Source of the DNA: Bacteroidales bacterium H10
Lineage (GTDB): Bacteria > Bacteroidota > Bacteroidia > Bacteroidales > Muribaculaceae
Assembly (NCBI GenBank): GCA_001701295.1
Contig: DAAV01000007.1
Coordinates: 1 to 6,784 of the forward strand
Direction: 5' to 3'
Length of the DNA stretch: 6,784 nucleotides
Shown: positions 1-5,727 of the stretch, in pieces
How positions within the stretch are numbered: position 1 is the stretch's first letter
Layout: each line of letters starts with the position of its first letter
The notes under the pieces: generated by a model
Seen by the model: the letters and a program-made list of their open reading frames with translations, nothing else
Told to the model about the DNA's origin: nothing
The model's database searches: none
Translations under genes and position numbers: made by a program

Positions 1-106
1 ATACCGCGGCAATACGCCCCGCACGGATCACCAGCGAAGCCCCCGCAAGCCAGCCCGCAGGGGTCAGCACGCGGCCGTTTACAATCGTATATGCGTTATC
101 ATCCAT
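1..106 (-). CDS. nagA: N-acetylglucosamine-6-phosphate deacetylase, N-terminal fragment
   Basis: Only the first 35 codons are in the window; the gene runs off the left edge. The fragment reads MDDNAYTIVNGRVLTPAGW and then LAGASLVIRAGRIAAV. The pattern 'IxNGRxLTPxGWL...GxxLxIxxGRI' is the small beta-sandwich that opens NagA proteins, in a form I recall from Bacteroidales NagA. NagA removes the acetyl group from GlcNAc-6-phosphate in the cytoplasm, feeding amino-sugar breakdown and cell-wall recycling. The metal-binding residues lie downstream, outside the window, so another member of the amidohydrolase superfamily is possible. The ATG at 104-106 is the only good start: an in-frame stop lies at 143-145 with no ATG, GTG or TTG between. 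No Shine-Dalgarno sequence is visible. A strong terminator ends only about a dozen bases upstream, so the gene is probably not a simple member of the purine operon. The visible part is about 70% GC, like folD. Confidence 0.72.
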   Translation of the reverse strand, partial: MDDNAYTIVNGRVLTPAGWLAGASLVIRAGRIAAV

Positions 107-115
107 GCCGTTACG

Positions 116-144
116 AATAAAAAACCGGGACTGTCGCCCCGGTT
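116..144 (-). terminator. Rho-independent terminator after folD
   Basis: Read on the minus strand, this is a perfect 7-bp stem AACCGGG / CCCGGTT (arms at 138-144 and 123-129) with an 8-base loop (130-137). It runs directly into TTTT, then ATT. The stem starts 5 bases after the folD stop codon. The T run is on the minus strand only, so the terminator acts in the direction of the purine genes and probably ends their transcript. It lies unusually close to the nagA start at 106. Confidence 0.85.
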
Positions 145-149
145 ATCCT

Positions 150-1001
150 TTATCGGCGCATCCGCCGGAGAAAACATTCGATCGTATTCTCCATCAGGCA
201 GCAGATCGTCATCGGCCCGACGCCTCCCGGAACCGGGGTGATGACCGAGGCTTTGGGTTCGATGGCGGCAAAATCGACATCGCCGCACAGTTTGCCCGTC
301 TCCGGATCGCGGTTGACACCCACGTCGATCACCACGGCGCCGTCCGACACCATGTCCGCCGTAACGAACTTCGGCCGGCCAATAGCCACCACCAGAATCT
401 CCGCCCCGCGCGTCACCTCGCCGAGGTTGCGCGTACGGCTGTGGGCCATCGTCACCGTGGCGTTCGCATCGAGCAGCAGTTTCGACACGGGAAGCCCTAC
501 GATGTTACTCCGGCCGATCACCACGGCGCGCTTGCCTGCGATCTCCACGCCTGCCGCCCGCAGCATCTTGAGGATACCCTTCGGCGTACAGGGGAGCGTG
601 CAGGGTTGCTTCTGCCACAACGCAGCGACGTTCAGGGGATGGAAACCGTCGACATCCTTCGACTTGTCGATGGCTGCGATCACCTTGTCCTCGTCGATAT
701 GCTTCGGCAGGGGCAACTGTACCAGGATGCCGTCGACATCGTCGTCGAGGTTCAGTGCGGCGATGATGTCCAGCAATTCGGACTCGGCGATCGACTCCGG
801 CTTGCGGATCGTCGTATTCCGGATACCTACCTCGGCCGAAGCCTTGGCTTTGCCGGTCACATAGCTCACGCTGCCGGGATCTTCGCCCACGAGGATTACC
901 ACCAGATGCGGCACACGGCCGTATTTACCTTCGAATGTGGCCACTTCGGCCGCCATTTCGAGTTTTAGTTTCGCTGAAAGTTCTTTTCCGCTGATTACCA
1001 T
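150..1001 (-). CDS. folD: Bifunctional methylene-THF dehydrogenase / methenyl-THF cyclohydrolase
   Basis: FolD is a cytoplasmic, NADP-dependent enzyme that oxidises 5,10-methylene-THF to methenyl-THF and then hydrolyses it to 10-formyl-THF. The 283-residue length is typical. Catalytic-domain landmarks are SYVTGKAKA (about 46-54), giving the family Tyr47-x3-Lys51 catalytic pair, GILVQLPLP (91-99, with Gln95) and KDVDGFHP (115-122, with Asp118). The nucleotide-binding half has PCTPKGI (137-143), VIGRSNIVGLP (161-171), HSRT (187-190) and the C-terminal TPVPGGVGPMT (255-265). The start is the ATG at 999-1001, 10 bases after the purD stop, so the two genes are almost certainly cotranscribed. No Shine-Dalgarno sequence is seen. 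10-formyl-THF is the donor for PurH (and for PurN, not present here), which explains its place in a purine cluster. Base use is GC-rich, matching the purD C-terminal third and nagA but not purH-purL. Confidence 0.97.
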   Translation of the reverse strand: MVISGKELSAKLKLEMAAEVATFEGKYGRVPHLVVILVGEDPGSVSYVTGKAKASAEVGIRNTTIRKPESIAESELLDIIAALNLDDDVDGILVQLPLPKHIDEDKVIAAIDKSKDVDGFHPLNVAALWQKQPCTLPCTPKGILKMLRAAGVEIAGKRAVVIGRSNIVGLPVSKLLLDANATVTMAHSRTRNLGEVTRGAEILVVAIGRPKFVTADMVSDGAVVIDVGVNRDPETGKLCGDVDFAAIEPKASVITPVPGGVGPMTICCLMENTIECFLRRMRR

Positions 1002-1011
1002 AGATTTCGTT

Positions 1012-2265
1012 TTACTTTTTCAATGCCCAATGTCCGATGTCCGTGCGGTGGAAGAGGTTGTCGCAGTCGATGCGCGCAACGTCGGCCAACGCATTTTCCC
1101 GCGCCTCGGCCAGGTCGCGCCCCTTGCCCACCACGAACAGCACGCGGCCTCCGGCAGTCAGCACACGGTCGCCGTCGGCCTTGGTTCCCATGTGATAAAC
1201 AGCGCCCTCGGTCCGGTCGAGCCCTTTGATCTCGTGTCCTTTTTCATAGTCGCCGGGATAGCCCTTCGAGGCAAGCACAATGCCCAGCGTGGCAAAATCG
1301 TGCCACTCCAACTGCGTATCGCGGCCCTCGGCAACGGCGCAGAAAATGTCGACGATGTCGCTCTTCAGGCGCGGCAGCACCACCTCGGTCTCGGGATCGC
1401 CGAAACGGGCGTTGAACTCGATGACTTTCGGAGTACCATTGTGAAGGATAAGGCCGCCGTAAAGCACTCCTGTGAAAGGAACGCCCTCCTCTACCATGGC
1501 ATCGGCTACAGGCTGAAGTATGGTCTCTATTGCTGTCTGCCTGATTTCCGCCGTTACAAACGGCACAGGAGAATAAGCGCCCATTCCGCCGGTGTTGGGT
1601 CCTTCGTCGCGATCATACGCGCGCTTGTGGTCGCGCGCGATGTCAAGAGGATAAAGCTTATTGCCGTTGACAAGACACATGAATGAGAATTCAGGGCCGT
1701 CAAGAAACTCCTCGACAACCACACGGCCTTTTCCGAACGCCTCGTCAAGAAGCATGTCGCGCAACGCGTCTTCCGCTTCCTTCAGAGTAAGTGCGACGAC
1801 AACACCCTTGCCCGCAGCAAGCCCGTCATATTTTATCACTACGGGGATCGGACCGGCTTTCACATATGCCAACGCCTCGTCAAAGTCGCTGAATGTACGG
1901 TATGCCGCCGTCGGGACATTATGACGCGCCATGAGATCTTTCGCATATTCCTTGGAACTCTCGATACGTGCCGCGGCCTTTGTCGGACCGAATATCTTCA
2001 GTCCGACTTCTCTGAAAGCATCGACAATGCCTGCGGCAAGAGAGGCCTCGGGACCTACCACAGTCAGATCAATATCGTTGGCTTTTGCAAAATCGAGAAG
2101 AGCGGGAATATCGGATACCTGTACCGGGATACATTCGGCCTGGGTTCCGATACCGGCATTGCCGGGAGCGCAATATATCTTTGACACCTTCGCCGAACGC
2201 GACAGGCTGTCTACGATGGCATGGCAACGGCCGCCGCCGCCGACCACGAGAACTTTTTTAGACAT
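1012..2265 (-). CDS. purD: Phosphoribosylamine-glycine ligase (GAR synthetase)
   Basis: PurD is an ATP-grasp ligase joining glycine to phosphoribosylamine, with ATP use, to form GAR (second step of IMP synthesis). The length of 417 residues is usual. Landmarks are the N-terminal glycine-rich loop (residues 9-16), CAPGNAGIG (32-40), VVGPEASLAAGIVD (69-82), the ATP-grasp segment VIKYDGLAAGKGVVV (143-157), DHKRAYDRDEGPNTGGMGAYSP (212-233) and the metal-binding motif EFNARFGDPE (283-292). The C-terminal domain has GYPGDYEKG (335-343) and GRVLFVVGKG (373-382). The start MSKKVLVVGG fits the family; no Shine-Dalgarno sequence is seen. Two oddities stand out. The N-terminal loop reads GGGGRCHA where most PurD proteins have GxGGREHA, with Cys14 in place of Glu. 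Codon use also changes sharply near residues 275-297. The reading frame is intact across that point. A 95-base spacer with a strong inverted repeat separates it from purH. Confidence 0.96.
   Translation of the reverse strand: MSKKVLVVGGGGRCHAIVDSLSRSAKVSKIYCAPGNAGIGTQAECIPVQVSDIPALLDFAKANDIDLTVVGPEASLAAGIVDAFREVGLKIFGPTKAAARIESSKEYAKDLMARHNVPTAAYRTFSDFDEALAYVKAGPIPVVIKYDGLAAGKGVVVALTLKEAEDALRDMLLDEAFGKGRVVVEEFLDGPEFSFMCLVNGNKLYPLDIARDHKRAYDRDEGPNTGGMGAYSPVPFVTAEIRQTAIETILQPVADAMVEEGVPFTGVLYGGLILHNGTPKVIEFNARFGDPETEVVLPRLKSDIVDIFCAVAEGRDTQLEWHDFATLGIVLASKGYPGDYEKGHEIKGLDRTEGAVYHMGTKADGDRVLTAGGRVLFVVGKGRDLAEARENALADVARIDCDNLFHRTDIGHWALKK
1380..1445. other. Composition and codon-use breakpoint inside purD
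   Basis: By hand count, third-position GC is about 54% in purD residues 1-80 and again in 200-280, but about 79% (108 of 137) in residues 281-417. Leucine is CTT in 10 of 12 codons for residues 161-274 and in 1 of 12 for residues 297-415, where CTG, TTG and CTC replace it. The last CTT of the first type is at 1444-1446 and the first CTG of the second type at 1375-1377. The junction therefore lies over the most conserved part of the gene, which encodes EFNARFGDPE. Left of it, GC is mostly about 57-70% per 60 bases; right of it, mostly about 48-58%. It may be a recombination junction or an assembly chimera. Confidence 0.65.
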
Positions 2266-2309
2266 GTTGTGGGTTTGAGGTGTTGATTGTTGTTTATGGA
2301 GGTAAGATT

Positions 2310-2352
2310 AATTATACAGTCCGGACCCTATCCCAGTCCGGACTGTATAATT
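2310..2352. repeat. Perfect 17-bp inverted repeat between purH and purD
   Basis: The arms at 2310-2326 and 2336-2352 are exact reverse complements over 17 bp, with a 9-base loop (2327-2335). The arm core GTCCGGAC is itself a palindrome. The 10-mer CAGTCCGGAC also occurs as a direct repeat at 2317-2326 and 2334-2343. As RNA it forms a very stable hairpin 8 bases after the purH stop and 44 bases before the purD start. On the minus strand it is followed by a poor T run (AATCTTACC), so it is at best a partial terminator for the operon. The better T run (2351-2355) is on the plus strand, where no gene is seen. Likely roles are partial termination or mRNA processing and stabilisation between purH and purD. 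A DNA-binding site is possible. Confidence 0.85.
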
Positions 2353-2360
2353 TTTATAAA

Positions 2361-3890
2361 TCAATGTTTGAAATGACGCATGCCTGTAAAAAGCATGGCT
2401 ATGCCTTTCTCGTCAGCTTTCTTTACAGAATCCTCGTCACGGATGCTGCCGCCGGGCTGTACAATGGCTGTGACGCCATATCGCGACGCCTGCTCCACAG
2501 TATCGTCAAAGGGAAGGAATCCGTCGGAAGCGAGCACAAGGCCCTCGGTCGCTCCGGCGGCCTTGGCCTCTTCAAGCGCTATTGTAGCGGAACCGACACG
2601 ATTCATCTGACCGGCACCTACACCGAGAGTAGCGCCGTTCTTCACGACTACAATGGCATTTGACTTGACATGCTTGACGATCTTCCATCCGAAATCCATG
2701 TCAGCGAGCTCACGCGCGTCCGGATGACGTTCGGTCACGGTCATGGCATCGGTGATCTCGAGACATTCCGTATCAGCGTCCTGAACCAGAAGACCTCCGG
2801 TCACTCCCACATAACGCGGACGTTTCTCACCCTTGGCTTCCATCTTGACTTCAAGAAGGCGCAGGTTCTTCTTCTTGGAGAATATCTCAAGAGCCTCCTC
2901 TGTAAATGAAGGAGCCATCACGATCTCCAGGAATATGGGCTTCATCTGTAATGCCACCTCGCCCGTGACAGGACGGTTGAACGCTACGATTCCGCCATAT
3001 ATGCTGACCTTGTCGGCCTCATAAGCGCGGGTCCACGCATCAAGCACATCCGCACCGACAGCTGCCCCGCACGGATTCATATGTTTCAGTCCCACACAGA
3101 AAGGCTCACTGAATTCACTTACGATCTCAAGAGCTGCGTTGGCATCCTGGATATTGTTGTATGACAACTCCTTGCCCTGAATCTGACGGGCTGTAGCCAC
3201 ACTGTAGGAATATTCTTGGGGAGTGCGATAGAATTTCGCATTCTGATGGGGATTTTCTCCGTAACGAAGACTCTGCACTTCATCGAAAGCGAGGAAAAGC
3301 TTTTCGGGCAGACCTGCCTGACGACGCATATATTCGGCGATATGGCTGTCATAGAGCGCCGTATGGGTATATGCTTTGGCCGACAGACGAAGACGAGTAT
3401 CTTCGGTAGTATTGCCGTTGGCACGGATTTCCGCAAGTACAGTCTCGTAATCGTCAGGTTCGCAGACCACTGTGACACTCTTGCAGTTCTTGGCTGCGGA
3501 ACGGAGCATGGAAGGACCACCTATGTCGATATTCTCGATTGCATCGGCGAGTGTCACATCCGGTTTGGCGACAGTAGCCTCAAACGGATAAAGGTTCACA
3601 CACACGAGATCTATAAGACCGATTCCGTTTTCGGCAAGCTGCTGCATGTCGCTCTCGAGATCACGACGGCCGAGCAGCGCGCCATGCACTTTCGGATGAA
3701 GTGTCTTCACACGTCCTCCGCATATTTCAGGGAAACCTGTGACCTCACTGATACCTGTCACTTCAAGACCGCTGTCAAGCAGCATCTTCATCGTACCGCC
3801 GGTGGCGATGATCTCCCAACCCATTTCCTTGAGAGAGCGGGCGAAATCGACCACTCCCCTTTTATCGCTTACGCTTATTAAAGCTTTCAT
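2361..3890 (-). CDS. purH: Bifunctional AICAR formyltransferase / IMP cyclohydrolase
   Basis: PurH carries out the last two steps to IMP: formyl transfer from 10-formyl-THF to AICAR, then ring closure. The N-terminal cyclohydrolase domain shows ISVSDKRGVVDFA (5-17), IATGGT (28-33), GGRVKTLHPKVHG (58-70), DLVCVNLYPFE (94-104) and ENIDIGGPSMLRSAAKN (119-135). The transferase domain shows RYGENPHQNA (209-218), KELSYNNIQDANAA (240-253), the catalytic Lys269-His270 in GLKHMNPCGAAVG, and SNAIVVVKNGATLGVGAGQ (410-428). It ends FTGMRHFKH. I chose the ATG at 3888-3890 (509 residues, the usual length). An in-frame ATG 48 bases upstream would add MYRLIFNSYLTAVYII, which has no family counterpart and is encoded by A/T-rich spacer. 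The purM-purH spacer is 54 bases, and the A/T-rich leader has no Shine-Dalgarno sequence. FolD, two genes downstream, makes its folate cosubstrate. Confidence 0.97.
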   Translation of the reverse strand: MKALISVSDKRGVVDFARSLKEMGWEIIATGGTMKMLLDSGLEVTGISEVTGFPEICGGRVKTLHPKVHGALLGRRDLESDMQQLAENGIGLIDLVCVNLYPFEATVAKPDVTLADAIENIDIGGPSMLRSAAKNCKSVTVVCEPDDYETVLAEIRANGNTTEDTRLRLSAKAYTHTALYDSHIAEYMRRQAGLPEKLFLAFDEVQSLRYGENPHQNAKFYRTPQEYSYSVATARQIQGKELSYNNIQDANAALEIVSEFSEPFCVGLKHMNPCGAAVGADVLDAWTRAYEADKVSIYGGIVAFNRPVTGEVALQMKPIFLEIVMAPSFTEEALEIFSKKKNLRLLEVKMEAKGEKRPRYVGVTGGLLVQDADTECLEITDAMTVTERHPDARELADMDFGWKIVKHVKSNAIVVVKNGATLGVGAGQMNRVGSATIALEEAKAAGATEGLVLASDGFLPFDDTVEQASRYGVTAIVQPGGSIRDEDSVKKADEKGIAMLFTGMRHFKH

Positions 3891-3944
3891 TATAATATAA
3901 ACAGCAGTTAAGTAGCTATTAAAAATTAAACGATACAAGCAGTA

Positions 3945-4970
3945 TCAGACCAATGTCACGCCTGATCCTTTCACGACTTTACCGATCACTGCGGCATCGA
4001 TACCGGAAGACTTGAGCGAGGCGACTGCCTTTTCGGCATCCGACGCACTCACTGCCACAACCATACCGATACCCATATTGAATATATTGAACATCTCGCG
4101 GCGAGGAAGATCGCCATACTTGCGCAGCAGGTCGAATACCGGAAGTATCTTCCAGCTTCCATCCTTTATCTCCACACCGAGACCGTCGCCCAATATACGG
4201 GGAATGTTCTCGTCAAAACCGCCTCCGGTGATATGAGCCACTCCGTGCACGTCAACCTGTTTCATGAGTTCGAGGACGGGCTTGACATAAATCGCGGTCG
4301 GAGTCAGAAGTACTTCTCCGAGCGTACGGTCTCCGGTTTCCTCATATCTGGCATTGAGGTCAAGTCCTGCATCCGATACAATCTTGCGGACAAGGGAGAA
4401 CCCATTGGAATGCACGCCTGTCGAAGGCAGCCCGACAAGCACATCGCCTTCGGCTACTTTCGAACCGTCGATAAGCTCATCTTTCTCTACCGCTCCGACT
4501 GTAAATCCGGCTATATCATAGTCTTCGGGGGCATACATACCGGGCATTTCGGCTGTCTCGCCGCCGACAAGAGCACATCCCGCCTGACGGCAACCTTCGG
4601 CGACGAACGACACTATAGCCTCCACGACTTCCGGACGATTGTGACCTACCGCCACATAATCAAGGAACAGGAGCGGCTGGGCACCCTGCGCCAGCACATC
4701 GTTGACACACATGGCCACAGCGTCTATGCCGATCGTATCGTGACGGTCAAGCTCGAAAGCGATCTTGAGTTTGGTTCCCACACCGTCGGTACCGCTCACG
4801 AGTACCGGATGACGATATCCGAGTGAACCGAGATCGAACATGCCTCCGAAAGCTCCTATGCCTCCCATACAACCGGGCCGCACGGTAGAGGCCACATGCT
4901 TCTTGATGCGGCTTACCACCTCATAACCCGCTTCGAGATTGACACCCGAAGCCTCATAACTTTTTGCCAT
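3945..4970 (-). CDS. purM: Phosphoribosylformylglycinamidine cyclo-ligase (AIR synthetase)
   Basis: PurM uses ATP to close FGAM into AIR, the step after PurL. The 341-residue length is close to that of E. coli PurM (about 345). Landmarks in order are [15 protein letters not shown] (58-72), [20 protein letters not shown] (81-100), FLDYVAVG (102-109), [15 protein letters not shown] (132-146), [13 protein letters not shown] (151-163), [16 protein letters not shown] (180-195), [11 protein letters not shown] (221-231), [15 protein letters not shown] (246-260) and [14 protein letters not shown] (292-305). All core segments of the PurM fold are present and unbroken. The start [17 protein letters not shown] aligns with the family; the 12-base gap after purC implies cotranscription. 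From memory, many Bacteroides species carry a longer PurM (about 390 residues), so this short form is notable if the host is Bacteroidota. Confidence 0.97.
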   Translation of the reverse strand: MAKSYEASGVNLEAGYEVVSRIKKHVASTVRPGCMGGIGAFGGMFDLGSLGYRHPVLVSGTDGVGTKLKIAFELDRHDTIGIDAVAMCVNDVLAQGAQPLLFLDYVAVGHNRPEVVEAIVSFVAEGCRQAGCALVGGETAEMPGMYAPEDYDIAGFTVGAVEKDELIDGSKVAEGDVLVGLPSTGVHSNGFSLVRKIVSDAGLDLNARYEETGDRTLGEVLLTPTAIYVKPVLELMKQVDVHGVAHITGGGFDENIPRILGDGLGVEIKDGSWKILPVFDLLRKYGDLPRREMFNIFNMGIGMVVAVSASDAEKAVASLKSSGIDAAVIGKVVKGSGVTLV

Positions 4971-4982
4971 CTCCGATCGCGG

Positions 4983-5696
4983 TTATCTGATTGAGTTAAG
5001 ACGGCTGTCGATCTCCTCGTAAGCACCGATCACATTGCCGAGATCACGGCGGAAACGGTCCTTGTCAAGTTTCTCGTTGGTGGTGGCATCCCAGAGACGG
5101 CATGTATCGGGGCTGATCTCGTCAGCAAGCACGATCTTGCCGTCGGCTGTCTTGCCGAACTCGATCTTGAAGTCTACAAGACGGATGTTGATTTTCGAGA
5201 AAATGTCTTTAAGAAGTTCATTGATGCGCGCTGTCATGTCATAGATCTCGGCAAGCTCGGCATAAGTTGCCGCACCGAGCGCCACAGCGTGATGGTCATT
5301 GATCAGAGGATCGCCGAGAGCGTCATCCTTGTAGCAGATCTCCATGATGGTGTTGGGAGCGGGAGTTCCCTCCTCTATGCCGAGACGCTTGGCCATAGAA
5401 CCGGCGATAATGTTGCGCACGATTACCTCGAGAGGCACGATGCTGACTTTATGGCAGAGCTGGTCGCGGTCGTTAAGAGTCTCGATGTAGTGTGTCGGGA
5501 TTCCGGCTTCATTGAGTTTCTTGAAGATGATGGTTGTGATCTCGTTATTGAGCACGCCCTTGTTGTCGATAGTCGCTTTCTTGAGATTGTTGAAAGCTGT
5601 GGCTGCGTCTTTGTAGTGGATAATCACAAGATTTTCGTCATCTGTTGCGAACACCTGTTTTGCTTTGCCCTCGTAGAGCATCTCTTTCTTTTCCAT
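4983..5696 (-). CDS. purC: SAICAR synthase
   Basis: PurC joins aspartate to CAIR with ATP to form SAICAR in the cytoplasm. The 237-residue length equals that of the short E. coli/Bacillus type. Landmarks are the nucleotide-binding opening [10 protein letters not shown] (7-16), [18 protein letters not shown] (36-53), [20 protein letters not shown] (87-106), LVDFKIEFG (173-181) and the substrate-binding [12 protein letters not shown] (192-203). The ATG at 5694-5696 gives the normal N-terminus. The 31-base spacer after purL is almost pure A/T, following a run of seven A at the end of purL, and has no Shine-Dalgarno sequence, as expected for Bacteroidota. From memory, Bacteroides usually has a different, longer PurC (about 310 residues). 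The sequence resembles clostridial short PurC, so transfer of this gene or of the whole block is possible. Confidence 0.97.
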   Translation of the reverse strand: MEKKEMLYEGKAKQVFATDDENLVIIHYKDAATAFNNLKKATIDNKGVLNNEITTIIFKKLNEAGIPTHYIETLNDRDQLCHKVSIVPLEVIVRNIIAGSMAKRLGIEEGTPAPNTIMEICYKDDALGDPLINDHHAVALGAATYAELAEIYDMTARINELLKDIFSKINIRLVDFKIEFGKTADGKIVLADEISPDTCRLWDATTNEKLDKDRFRRDLGNVIGAYEEIDSRLNSIR

Positions 5697-5727
5697 TGTG
5701 AATAGATATATGAAATGTTTTTATTTT

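Noticed and set aside
105..968. Long open frame on the plus strand opposite folD (287 codons), and similar plus-strand frames opposite purD, purH, purM and purL
   Set aside because: They lie antisense to unmistakable conserved genes, resemble no protein family I know, and are expected by chance from the codon bias of GC-rich genes.
2266..2309. Possible separate promoter for purD in the spacer (TATAATTAATCTTA on the minus strand)
   Set aside because: The match to the Bacteroidota -7 consensus TAnnTTTG is poor and no clear -33 TTTG partner is present.
3891..3938. Upstream in-frame ATG that would add 16 residues to PurH
   Set aside because: The added stretch is encoded by A/T-rich spacer and has no counterpart in PurH proteins; the ATG at 3888-3890 gives the standard N-terminus MKALISVSDKRG.
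3932..3946. Small inverted repeat GATAC-AAGCA-GTATC over the purM stop, followed on the minus strand by a T-rich stretch
   Set aside because: A 5-bp A/T-rich stem is too weak for a convincing terminator, and the tail is not a continuous T run. It is most likely chance in A/T-rich spacer.
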